DNA from: UBA7067 sp051880615
GTDB lineage: Bacteria > Bacillota > Clostridia > Oscillospirales > Acutalibacteraceae
Length of the DNA stretch: 64,000 nucleotides
Direction of reading: 5' to 3'
NCBI GenBank assembly: GCA_051880615.1
Contig: JBJEOH010000041.1
Span: 62,001-126,000, forward strand
Shown: positions 6,830 to 14,392 of the stretch, piece after piece
Layout: each line of letters opens with the position of its first letter
Position numbering within the stretch: the stretch's first letter is position 1
The notes under the pieces: model-generated
Databases searched by the model: none
What the model was told of the DNA's origin: nothing
Seen by the model: the letters and a program-made list of their open reading frames with translations, nothing else
Position numbers and translations under genes: made by a program

Positions 6830-9472
6830 TTACTCACTCAGATAGTTATTCCTCTCGAGCCATTCCTGATGCGTCATCAGCACCTGCCGCGACTTTGAGC
6901 CCTCGTGTGGGCCGACAATTCCCATCTGCTCCATTTCGTCAATGAGCCTGCCTGCTCTGGCATAGCCAAGACGAAGTCGTCTTTGCAAGAGCGAGGTTGA
7001 CGCCTGACCGGCCTCAACAACAAGCTTAATCGCTTCTTCAAGCATTGGATCGCGGTCGCTGTCGTCATCACCGTCGGAGTGACTGTCGTTGTTCTTTTTG
7101 CCGCCCTGTGCAATTTCGGTGTTTGCAATCTTCTCAATCTGCTCAACAATTTCTTCGTTATAATCGGAACGAGCTGACTGCTTTGTAAAGGCGGTGACAT
7201 TTTCAATTTCCTCGTCAGACGCATATCCGCCCTGCACACGCAGCGGCTTTGAACAGCCGATTGGCGCAAACAGCATATCGCCTCTGCCGAGTAGCTTTTC
7301 AGCGCCACTTAAATCAAGAATTGTTCGGGAGTCAATCTGTGACGAGGTCTTAAGAGCAATTCGGCTTGGAATATTCGCCTTGATAACGCCTGTGATGACA
7401 TTTACCGACGGTCTTTGTGTTGCTATTACAAGGTGCATACCTGCGGCACGCGCCATCTGAGCCAGTCGGCAGATTGCCTCCTCAACCTCATTCGGAGCCG
7501 CCATCATCAAATCGGCAAGCTCGTCTATCGCAATAACAATTTTTTCAAGCCTTTTTTCGGGAATCGGCAAGCCGCTGTCTGTAAGCGGCAAATCCTCCTT
7601 CGGCGTGTCCTCGGGTAAATCCTTGTACTTTTCCTTATATGTATCAACCATTTTGTTGTAGCTTTCAATGTCGCGCACGCCGTAAGCCGCAAAGGTCTTG
7701 TAGCGGTTGAGCATCTCGCTTACTGCCCAGTTTAGCGCACCTGCGGCTTTTTTGACATCTGATACAACAGGAACAAGCAGATGGGGGACACCCTTGTACT
7801 TTGAGAACTCTACCATTTTAGGGTCAATAAGAACGATTTTTACCTCGTCGGGTGACGCCTTGTATAGAATACTCAGCAGCAGTGAGTTTACGCACACCGA
7901 CTTACCGCTGCCTGTAGTACCTGCAATTAACAGGTGAGGCATCTTTGCAAGGTCGGTTATTACTATGTTGCCGGATATATCCTTGCCGAGTACAACCGCA
8001 AGCTTGCTCTTGGCACTTCTGAACTGCTGTGACGAGATAAGCTCGCGCATTGTTACCATACTTACACTTTTGTTCGGAATTTCAATTCCGACAGCAGCCT
8101 TGCCCGGAATCGGCGCTTCAATTCTTACTCTCTCGGCGGCAAGGTTCATTGCTATGTCGTCTGAGAGGTTTGTAATCTTACTTATTTTGACGCCTGCCGC
8201 CGGCTGAAGCTCAAAGCGCGTTACGGCAGGACCTCTTGCAATATCAATTATTTTTGCCCGAACTCCGAAGCTTTCAAGCGTTGACACCAGCTTGTCGCCG
8301 CTTTCGCGCATTTCCCGTTCGAAATTTCCGCTGTCACTGTATTCATCGGGGCTTGGTGCTAAAAGCTCAATAGGGGGATAGCGGTAGCCGTTGTCACAGC
8401 CATCCTTGTCCTTTTCGATAAGCTTGTCAAGCTCAACAGGCACGGTCTGAGGGTCGGGCTGAAGCTGGTCGGGAGTTGACTTCTTCGGCTTTTTCTTCTT
8501 CTCCATAGCCTGCTGTGCCGCTGCGGTTGCCGCAGGTATTTCCTTACCGTCAGCTTTGGTCTTGGTGGTGTCGGTGTTTGCGTTCTTCCACGCCGCTGTC
8601 AGCTCGTCAAGCTTAGAGCCTGTGTGGTTTTCGCTCTTTTTCTTCTTCGGTGTGTCAAGGGGAATGTCAACCTCAAAATCCTTTTGTCTCTGTGATTCAA
8701 AGGGGAAAATGCTGCCCTCGTCAGAATTGCCTTCATAGGAAAAGGTATTGTTATCCCTGTTGCCTTCTGCTCGGCGGTGCTGCTCGCGGCGGCGTTCACG
8801 CTCTTGAATGGCGGCATCCTTAACTCTTTTTACCGGCTTATTTACGGCGTAAAGCACATTCTTCACCGATACACCGAAAAGCAGCAGTAAGAGCGTTATA
8901 AGGGCGATAACAGTGAAAATCTGAGCACCGAGAGTACCGCAGAGCATTACAAGCGGTATTCCGAGTACTCCGCTTAAAAGTCCTGCTCCCGAGTAATTTA
9001 TGCCTGCTGTATAAAGCTGACCAAGTTCCTCAAAATAATTAATCGTGCCGTGATTGTCGCCTGAGTTGAATACATATATCAGCGTTGAGATGCACACAAA
9101 TGTTCCGATAGCCAGCGCAAGTTTACCTGCGACCTTGCCGTGAATTTTTCGTTCAAGCGCAGTCATAATTGCAACATAAACAAGCAGTACGGGACACAAA
9201 AACCCGCAAAAGCCGAACAAGCCGCCGAACACATTGTGAATTTCAAGCCAAAGGCTTTCGTTCTTGAAAAGTATAATGCAAAGCATCAGCGCCGCTACGG
9301 CGAACAGTATAATCGACTTTGACTGCGATGAAAGTCCTTTCTTTTCCTCCTCGGCAGCCGCTGATTTGGTGCGGCTGTTTTTCGAACTGCTATTAGTGCT
9401 GCTCTTTGAAGTGCTTTTTCTGCTTTGGGCGCTTTTGCCCTTAACTGTGGTACTTTTTCTTTTTTCTGCCAA
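6830..9472 (-). CDS. ftsK: FtsK/SpoIIIE DNA translocase
   Basis: The 880-aa septal DNA pump has four to five N-terminal membrane helices (about residues 50-205), an acidic and basic linker to about 390, then the motor with Walker A AGTTGSGKSVCVN and Walker B VIAIDELADLMM. A C-terminal winged-helix gamma domain (from about 800) reads KOPS/SRS sequences. The start is a TTG preceded by GGAGGTAGG. In spore-formers this family member is SpoIIIE. The downstream location of uppP and tepA matches the tepA-spoIIIE neighbourhood of other Firmicutes, but FtsK versus SpoIIIE cannot be separated here. Confidence 0.95.
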   Translation of the reverse strand: MAEKRKSTTVKGKSAQSRKSTSKSSTNSSSKNSRTKSAAAEEEKKGLSSQSKSIILFAVAALMLCIILFKNESLWLEIHNVFGGLFGFCGFLCPVLLVYVAIMTALERKIHGKVAGKLALAIGTFVCISTLIYVFNSGDNHGTINYFEELGQLYTAGINYSGAGLLSGVLGIPLVMLCGTLGAQIFTVIALITLLLLLFGVSVKNVLYAVNKPVKRVKDAAIQERERRREQHRRAEGNRDNNTFSYEGNSDEGSIFPFESQRQKDFEVDIPLDTPKKKKSENHTGSKLDELTAAWKNANTDTTKTKADGKEIPAATAAAQQAMEKKKKPKKSTPDQLQPDPQTVPVELDKLIEKDKDGCDNGYRYPPIELLAPSPDEYSDSGNFEREMRESGDKLVSTLESFGVRAKIIDIARGPAVTRFELQPAAGVKISKITNLSDDIAMNLAAERVRIEAPIPGKAAVGIEIPNKSVSMVTMRELISSQQFRSAKSKLAVVLGKDISGNIVITDLAKMPHLLIAGTTGSGKSVCVNSLLLSILYKASPDEVKIVLIDPKMVEFSKYKGVPHLLVPVVSDVKKAAGALNWAVSEMLNRYKTFAAYGVRDIESYNKMVDTYKEKYKDLPEDTPKEDLPLTDSGLPIPEKRLEKIVIAIDELADLMMAAPNEVEEAICRLAQMARAAGMHLVIATQRPSVNVITGVIKANIPSRIALKTSSQIDSRTILDLSGAEKLLGRGDMLFAPIGCSKPLRVQGGYASDEEIENVTAFTKQSARSDYNEEIVEQIEKIANTEIAQGGKKNNDSHSDGDDDSDRDPMLEEAIKLVVEAGQASTSLLQRRLRLGYARAGRLIDEMEQMGIVGPHEGSKSRQVLMTHQEWLERNNYLSE

Positions 9473-9529
9473 AAATTCCTACCTCCGAAAATCAATAATC
9501 CATATAACAATCAATATTTAAAAATAAAT

Positions 9530-10495
9530 TTATACAAACTTCAGCGGTTCGCCTGTGAAGATATTAACTCCTGCCTGCAGCTCAATAATACTAATAATAA
9601 TAACCGCAACCGCTGCTATTGCGGTGTAGATAACGAATATGTACATTCTGTCCTTTGCGAGCATCCACTTGAAGAGTATGATTGAAAAAAAGCCGACAAC
9701 AGCCGATACTGCAACTCCCACGAGCATAGGCACAATCTCGATGTTTTGCATTGCACCCGAGGTTATCGCGTCCTTACCCTCTAAAAGTGTTGCCGCCAGA
9801 ATTGACGGAATACCAAGCACAAAGCTGTAGTCAAGTGCGGTTTGCTTATTCAGTCCGCAAAGCTGACCCATTGCAAGCGTTGAACCTGAGCGAGAAAGCC
9901 CGGGGAAGATAGCCGCAAAGAGCTGTGCCACGCCAATAAGAAGTGCGTCCCGAACCTTCAGTATGTGTCTGCCTACACCTTTTGAGTCATGGCTGCGGCG
10001 CGTTTTACGGTGTTCTTTTGTTTTGAGCTGATTGTTTGCCGCAATACCGACCAGAAGAAGAATGCTTGTAAACAGCAGCGCAGCACCGACTATAATAAAA
10101 TAGCCTGTATCTCCTGACCAAATTTCAGCAAGGTCCTTGGCACTGAGTCCTCCGCTGCCGGGCACAGGCACAAACAGCAGGAAAAGCGGTAGCAAGCCAA
10201 TAATAAGCATAACTACCATATTCTGGCTGTGAGTCATATTTTTAAAGCTGAAGCGTTTTGCCGAAATGTCCTTGATTATGCTTACAAAGCCCTTGATTAA
10301 ATCAGCAACGGTTTTGCGGTAGACTGCAAGCACTGCAAGCAGAGTGCCGAGGTGAAGCATTACATTAAAAAACAGGTTTGAATCTGTAACACCCAAAATA
10401 TGCTGTGAAATAGCCAAATGTCCGCTGCTGGAAACAGGCAGAAATTCTGTAAGCCCCTGAACGGCACCTTGGATTATTGCGTCAATTACGGTCAT
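9530..10495 (-). CDS. uppP: Undecaprenyl-diphosphatase UppP (BacA)
   Basis: This 321-aa integral membrane phosphatase recycles undecaprenyl diphosphate to the monophosphate carrier used for peptidoglycan and surface polymers. Diagnostic motifs are QGLTEFLPVSSSGHL near residue 14 and PGLSRSGST near 200. The protein is longer than the usual 265-290 residues because of a strongly basic cytoplasmic loop around residues 155-175 (KTKEHRKTRRSHDSKG). It lies 57 bp upstream of ftsK on the same strand. Confidence 0.95.
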   Translation of the reverse strand: MTVIDAIIQGAVQGLTEFLPVSSSGHLAISQHILGVTDSNLFFNVMLHLGTLLAVLAVYRKTVADLIKGFVSIIKDISAKRFSFKNMTHSQNMVVMLIIGLLPLFLLFVPVPGSGGLSAKDLAEIWSGDTGYFIIVGAALLFTSILLLVGIAANNQLKTKEHRKTRRSHDSKGVGRHILKVRDALLIGVAQLFAAIFPGLSRSGSTLAMGQLCGLNKQTALDYSFVLGIPSILAATLLEGKDAITSGAMQNIEIVPMLVGVAVSAVVGFFSIILFKWMLAKDRMYIFVIYTAIAAVAVIIISIIELQAGVNIFTGEPLKFV

Positions 10496-10518
10496 ATTAT
10501 CCTCCGAATATGTAGCGG

Positions 10519-10540
10519 CTGTATCTTTATTTTGATACAG
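10519..10540. other. Small hairpin between tepA and uppP
   Basis: CTGTATC and GATACAG form a 7-bp stem around an 8-nt loop in the 62-bp space between the two genes. No T-run follows on the minus strand, so it is more likely a processing or pausing element than a terminator. Confidence 0.35.
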
Positions 10541-10557
10541 TCACGAAAAACTAAAAA

Positions 10558-11289
10558 TTACTTTTTCTTTTTGCCCTTTGATTTTTTCTCGATAAGCTCG
10601 CAAAGCTTTTTCGTAGCGTCACTGTAGCCTCCGACTTCGTCTATGATGCCCTCGTCAACAGCCTCCTCGCCGTCAAGAATTGTTCCCACATCAAGCACGA
10701 GCTGACCTGTGTTCATTGCAAGGCTGTTGTATCTGTCGGCGGAAATATCGGAATTATCGGCAACAAAGCCGTTGATTCGCTGTTGCAGTCTTTTGAAATA
10801 CTCAAAGGTCTGCGGTACACCGATGGTAAGCCCCGTAGCGCGCACAGGATGAACTGTCATTGAGGCTGTTTTTGCAATAAAGGAATAATCGGCAGATACC
10901 GCAAGCGGAATACCTATTGAATGTCCTCCGCCGAGGACAAGCGACACTGTTGGCTTTTGAATGCCGGATATCAGCTCTGCTATGGCAAGTCCTGCCTCAA
11001 CATCACCGCCGGCAGTATTTAGCAGCAATAATATTCCGTCTACGCGGTCGCTCTGCTGTGCCGCGACAAGCTGAGGAATAACATGCTCATACTTTGTTGT
11101 TTTGCTGTCGCTTGGCAAAATTGAGTGACCCTCGATTTGCCCGATTATTGTCAGGCAGTAAACAATGTGTCCGTTTATTTTCACAAGAACAGCTCCTGTG
11201 CCTGTTGCCCTTGCGTTGTCATTTATTTCCTCGCCCTGAGCTCCGTTATTTTCTTCATCGCATAAAGCTGCCTGCTTCTCCTTGCTCAT
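10558..11289 (-). CDS. tepA: TepA/YmfB-like ClpP-family serine protease
   Basis: The 243-aa protein belongs to the ClpP/crotonase fold. Visible are NTAGGDVEAGLAIAEL, the nucleophile region GGGHSIGIPLAVSAD, which holds the catalytic Ser, and the catalytic-His region MTVHPVRATGL. B. subtilis TepA is linked to protein translocation and spore protein degradation. Its gene neighbours spoIIIE there, as here. The start is ATG 11289 because AGGGAG lies 8 bp upstream; an ATG 21 bp further out has no ribosome site. The C-terminus is a lysine-rich tail. Confidence 0.9.
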   Translation of the reverse strand: MSKEKQAALCDEENNGAQGEEINDNARATGTGAVLVKINGHIVYCLTIIGQIEGHSILPSDSKTTKYEHVIPQLVAAQQSDRVDGILLLLNTAGGDVEAGLAIAELISGIQKPTVSLVLGGGHSIGIPLAVSADYSFIAKTASMTVHPVRATGLTIGVPQTFEYFKRLQQRINGFVADNSDISADRYNSLAMNTGQLVLDVGTILDGEEAVDEGIIDEVGGYSDATKKLCELIEKKSKGKKKK

Positions 11290-11361
11290 CTCAACTCTCC
11301 CTTTCGGCATTATGCTTACAAGGAGTAGTTTGCCAATTTTAAATAAATTAATTCAAAATAC

Positions 11362-11390
11362 ATTATATCATTATAAAAGAATTTCTTCAA
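11362..11390 (-). promoter_or_regulatory. Promoter of tepA
   Basis: On the minus strand TTGAAG (11390-11385) and TATAAT (11367-11362) are 17 bp apart, about 70 bp upstream of the tepA start. The sequence from here to 11498 holds nothing else recognisable. Confidence 0.65.
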
Positions 11391-11498
11391 GTGAATTTCA
11401 AGGGGGATTTACCCTATAATTATACAAATTACGCCTATGAAATCATTCGTCGGATTATTGGGCATAGTAAAGATCTCAAAATCTTTTGAAATTTTATG

Positions 11499-11527
11499 TA
11501 AAGGGTATTGACTTAAAGTACCCTTTA
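11499..11527 (+). promoter_or_regulatory. Perfect inverted repeat (candidate operator) around the -35 box of the alcohol dehydrogenase
   Basis: TAAAGGGTA and TACCCTTTA form a perfect 9-bp inverted repeat with an 11-bp spacer that contains the -35 hexamer. The position fits a repressor site. It does not match the Rex consensus, so the cognate regulator is unknown. Confidence 0.6.
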
Positions 11528-11538
11528 ACTTATATAAT
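11508..11538 (+). promoter_or_regulatory. Promoter of the alcohol dehydrogenase gene
   Basis: TTGACT (11508-11513) and TATAAT (11533-11538) are separated by 19 bp. The long spacer may indicate need for an activator or a supercoiling-sensitive promoter. The leader then contains two copies of AGCTTGGAC (11545-11553 and 11563-11571), 18 bp apart. Confidence 0.6.
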
Positions 11539-11605
11539 AAATATAGCTTGGACAGCGTATAAAGCTTGGACTTATATAAGCTTACATAACAGGAGGAATA
11601 CTAAT

Positions 11606-12775
11606 ATGTTAGGAAACTTTATTTATTCAAACCCGACAAAGCTGTATTTCGGGGAAAACGCTCTTGATAATCTTTCGTCAGAGCTTGAAAATTACGGCAA
11701 AAATGTAATGTTGATTTATGGCGGAGGATCAATCAAGAAAAACGGAATTTACGACAAGGTCGTGAAAATCCTGCAAGAATGCGGCAAGACAATTTTTGAG
11801 GATTCAGGTGTTATGCCGAACCCGACAACAGAAAAGCTTTATGAGGGCTGTGAATGTGCAAGAAAGGGAAAGGTTGATTTGATTCTTGCAGTTGGCGGCG
11901 GCTCGGTATGTGACTACGCCAAGGCTGTTTCTGTTTCCGCTTATTGTGACGACGACCCGTGGGATAAGTATTATCTGCGTCAGGAGGATGTTGACAATAA
12001 AATTATTCCGATAGGCTGTGTGCTGACAATGGTGGGTACAGGCTCCGAGATGAACGGCGGCTCGGTTATCACAAACCGCGCTCAGAAGCTTAAAATAGGG
12101 CATGTTTTCGGCGACAATGTGTTCCCGAAGTTCTCAATACTTAACCCTGTGTTCACCTATACACTTCCGAAATATCAGATGATTGCAGGCTTTTTTGATA
12201 TAATGTCGCACATTCTGGAGCAATATTTTTCGGGTGATGACGATAATACCTCGGATTATATAATGGAGGGACTGCTTAAATCTCTTATCCACAGCTCAAA
12301 AATTGCAGTTGAAAACCCAACCGACTACGAGGCGCGCAGCAATATTATGTGGATTGCAACATGGGCGCTCAATACGCTGGTGGAAATGGGCAAGACAACA
12401 GACTGGATGGTGCATATGATAGGACAGTCTGTGGGAGCCTATACCGACGCAACACACGGTATGACGCTTGCTGCGGTGTCGATTCCGTATTATAAATTTA
12501 TTATGCCTTACGGACTGCAAAAGTTTAAACGCTTTGCCGTAAATGTGTGGGATGTATCACCCGACGGCAAGATAGACGAGCAGATAGCCGAAGAGGGTCT
12601 TGCGCGTATGGAGGAGTATATGAAACAGCTCGGACTTGTAATGAGCATTAAGGAGCTTGGCGTAACTGAGGATATGCTCGACGGAATTGCAGACGGTTCA
12701 TTTATTATGGACGGCGGTTACAAGGTGCTAAACCACGAGGAGATTGTGCAGATTCTGAAAGAAAGTATGAAATAA
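11606..12775 (+). CDS. Iron-containing alcohol dehydrogenase, butanol dehydrogenase/YqhD-like
   Basis: The 389-aa group III dehydrogenase probably reduces aldehydes to alcohols with NAD(P)H, recycling cofactor in fermentation. It shows the opening FIYSNPTKLYFGENAL, a GGGSVCDYAKA nucleotide-binding turn, and the metal ligands Asp and His of FDIMSHILEQ and the two His of the segment HMIGQ...DATHG, 14 residues apart. The start is ATG 11606, preceded by AGGAGG. An upstream in-frame start at 11486 lies inside the promoter. It is convergent with rex, whose product senses the NADH/NAD ratio, although no Rex site is seen before this gene. Confidence 0.94.
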   Translation: MLGNFIYSNPTKLYFGENALDNLSSELENYGKNVMLIYGGGSIKKNGIYDKVVKILQECGKTIFEDSGVMPNPTTEKLYEGCECARKGKVDLILAVGGGSVCDYAKAVSVSAYCDDDPWDKYYLRQEDVDNKIIPIGCVLTMVGTGSEMNGGSVITNRAQKLKIGHVFGDNVFPKFSILNPVFTYTLPKYQMIAGFFDIMSHILEQYFSGDDDNTSDYIMEGLLKSLIHSSKIAVENPTDYEARSNIMWIATWALNTLVEMGKTTDWMVHMIGQSVGAYTDATHGMTLAAVSIPYYKFIMPYGLQKFKRFAVNVWDVSPDGKIDEQIAEEGLARMEEYMKQLGLVMSIKELGVTEDMLDGIADGSFIMDGGYKVLNHEEIVQILKESMK

Positions 12776-12788
12776 TAATGCCGAAAAA

Positions 12789-12827
12789 AAGAGGCTTCAG
12801 CAAAATTGTACCTTGCTGAAGCCTCTT
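12789..12827. terminator. Bidirectional terminator between the alcohol dehydrogenase gene and rex
   Basis: A perfect 15-bp stem (AAGAGGCTTCAGCAA, 12789-12803, with 12813-12827) and a 9-nt loop are followed by GATTTTTTT on the plus strand and preceded by a run of A that becomes T on the minus strand. It should end both convergent genes. Confidence 0.95.
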
Positions 12828-12840
12828 GATTTTTTTATTC

Positions 12841-13497
12841 TCAGTATCTCTGCGCTTTTGACTCAATATCGTCGCTTATACGGTAGCACAGCGTCATCAG
12901 ACTGTCCGACATATGTACATTTTCGACTATTGCATCGGGGTAGTCTGTAGTGATGTCGTAGTGGCTGAAATTCCAATAATAGCGAATACCCAATGCGTAA
13001 AGCCTGCGGCTTAGATTTTGCGCTGCGTCTTTAGGAACACACAGAATCGCAAGATTAGGCATATTCTTTTTGCAGAACAGCTCAATCTGACTTGTGTCGG
13101 CTATCATTACATTCCTCAGCCTTGTGCCGATGAGCTTTTCATTTTTGTCAAAAATACCGATGAGGCTTATACCTTTTGGCTCAAATACCATATGCGATGC
13201 AACTGCTCTGCCGAGGTTGCCTGCTCCCACCAGAATTGCCTTTTTCGAAACATTAAGACCGAGAATCAACTCAATCTCATTTTTTAGCTGTTCAACGCTG
13301 TAGCCGTAGCCCTGCTGACCAAAACCACCGAAGCAGTTAAAATCCTGCCTTACCTGCGAGGCTGTCAGATTCATCTTGTCGGCAAGCTCCTTTGACGAAA
13401 TACGCATAACTCCGTCTGCCTGAAGCTCCGTCAGAAATCGGTAATATCTCGGCAGCCTTCTTATAACCAACATAGATATGTTATCTCTTTTTGCCAT
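12841..13497 (-). CDS. rex: Redox-sensing transcriptional repressor Rex
   Basis: This 218-aa protein binds NADH/NAD+ and represses fermentative and respiratory genes when NADH is low. The N-terminal winged helix (residues 1-80) contains RRLPRYYRFL and SSKELADKMNLTASQVRQD. The Rossmann domain begins at VGAGNLGRAVASH near residue 92, and the domain-swap helix follows near the C-terminus. Length is typical. A near-perfect Rex operator lies 66 bp upstream, consistent with autorepression. Confidence 0.97.
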   Translation of the reverse strand: MAKRDNISMLVIRRLPRYYRFLTELQADGVMRISSKELADKMNLTASQVRQDFNCFGGFGQQGYGYSVEQLKNEIELILGLNVSKKAILVGAGNLGRAVASHMVFEPKGISLIGIFDKNEKLIGTRLRNVMIADTSQIELFCKKNMPNLAILCVPKDAAQNLSRRLYALGIRYYWNFSHYDITTDYPDAIVENVHMSDSLMTLCYRISDDIESKAQRY

Positions 13498-13562
13498 AAG
13501 GTCACCCTTCTCAAAATTCTACCTTTATTATAATACATAATCGAAATGAAATAAAGAGGAAA

Positions 13563-13580
13563 TTGTTAATTTTTTAACTA
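13563..13580. promoter_or_regulatory. Rex operator
   Basis: TTGTTAATTTTTTAACTA matches the Rex consensus TTGTTAA-N4-TTAACAA at 13 of 14 fixed positions. It lies between the divergent rex and LytTR genes, 66 bp from the rex start and 30 bp before the -35 box of the two-component promoter. It could therefore control rex and possibly both sides. Confidence 0.8.
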
Positions 13581-13609
13581 TCAAAAAATTACTGTATTTT
13601 ATCGTGTTA

Positions 13610-13638
13610 TTGCATTAAAGTATAATTCTTGTTATAAT
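13610..13638 (+). promoter_or_regulatory. Promoter of the LytTR/GHKL two-component operon
   Basis: TTGCAT (13610-13615) and TATAAT (13633-13638) are 17 bp apart, 38 bp before the response-regulator ATG. Confidence 0.75.
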
Positions 13639-13675
13639 TAAGTCAATAGTTTTCAACGCAAGGGTGGTGGCTGCA

Positions 13676-14392
13676 ATGTACTATATTGCTGTGTGCGATG
13701 ACGAAAAACTGTTTTCTGACAGCGTGCGCCATATTTTATACACTATTTTCTTCGAGTACGGCGAGGATGTGGTTATCAACTGCTTTGATTCGATAGAAAA
13801 GCTTGAAGCCGACAAGCAGAGGTATAACCTGCTTATTCTCGATATTCTGCTCGGAGAAGAAAACGGAATAGAATACGCCGAAAAGCTACGCGAAAGAGGG
13901 GTTGAATCCGATATTATATTCATCACCTCAAGTCCCGAATTTGCTCTTGCCGGCTACAGTGTATATCCGGTGGATTACATATTGAAGCCTGTGAATGAAA
14001 AGAAGCTGAGAGAAAGCGTCGGGCGGTGTCTGAAAAAGCGGCAGAATGTTCCGGCTTTGCTGATAAATTCAAAGGAGCTTGGCAAAGTCAAGGTGAGTGT
14101 GGACGAGATAGCCTACTGTGAGGTTATGCGAACGGATATTGTTGTGCATCGTATAAACGGCAGCGACATAACGATGGTTGGTACATTTTCCGAATTTTGC
14201 TCAAAGCTTCCCAAAAAGGAGTTTTACCGTTGTCACAGAAGCTTTGTTGTCAATATGAAGTGTGTTGAAAGAATTGATCGCTACAGCTTCACTCTTCAAA
14301 AGGGTGATACCGTACCTATAGCCAAAAACAGCTACAACGAGGCTAAAAAGGTTTTTGTTGATTATCTTAACCCTGCGGAGGATTTCTTCTGA
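13676..14392 (+). CDS. LytTR-family response regulator
   Basis: The 238-aa protein has an N-terminal CheY-like receiver (DD at residues 8-9, phospho-acceptor Asp near 55 in LLILDILLGEENG, then a Ser-containing switch FITSS and Lys in YILKPV) and a C-terminal LytTR DNA-binding domain (about 130-235, with FYRCHRSFVVNMKCVERI). It should be phosphorylated by the kinase encoded immediately downstream. ATG 13676 is chosen because AAGGGTGG sits 8 bp before it; an upstream GTG overlaps that site. The stop overlaps the kinase start (TGATG). Confidence 0.93.
   Translation: MYYIAVCDDEKLFSDSVRHILYTIFFEYGEDVVINCFDSIEKLEADKQRYNLLILDILLGEENGIEYAEKLRERGVESDIIFITSSPEFALAGYSVYPVDYILKPVNEKKLRESVGRCLKKRQNVPALLINSKELGKVKVSVDEIAYCEVMRTDIVVHRINGSDITMVGTFSEFCSKLPKKEFYRCHRSFVVNMKCVERIDRYSFTLQKGDTVPIAKNSYNEAKKVFVDYLNPAEDFF

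Noticed and set aside
11341..11500. Riboswitch in the space before the alcohol dehydrogenase gene
   Set aside because: No conserved riboswitch core can be recognised. The stretch is AT-rich promoter DNA, and the only clear structure is the operator-like inverted repeat.
11486..11605. N-terminal extension of the alcohol dehydrogenase (40 residues)
   Set aside because: It would be encoded across the -35/-10 region and has no homology to the family, while ATG 11606 has a perfect ribosome site.
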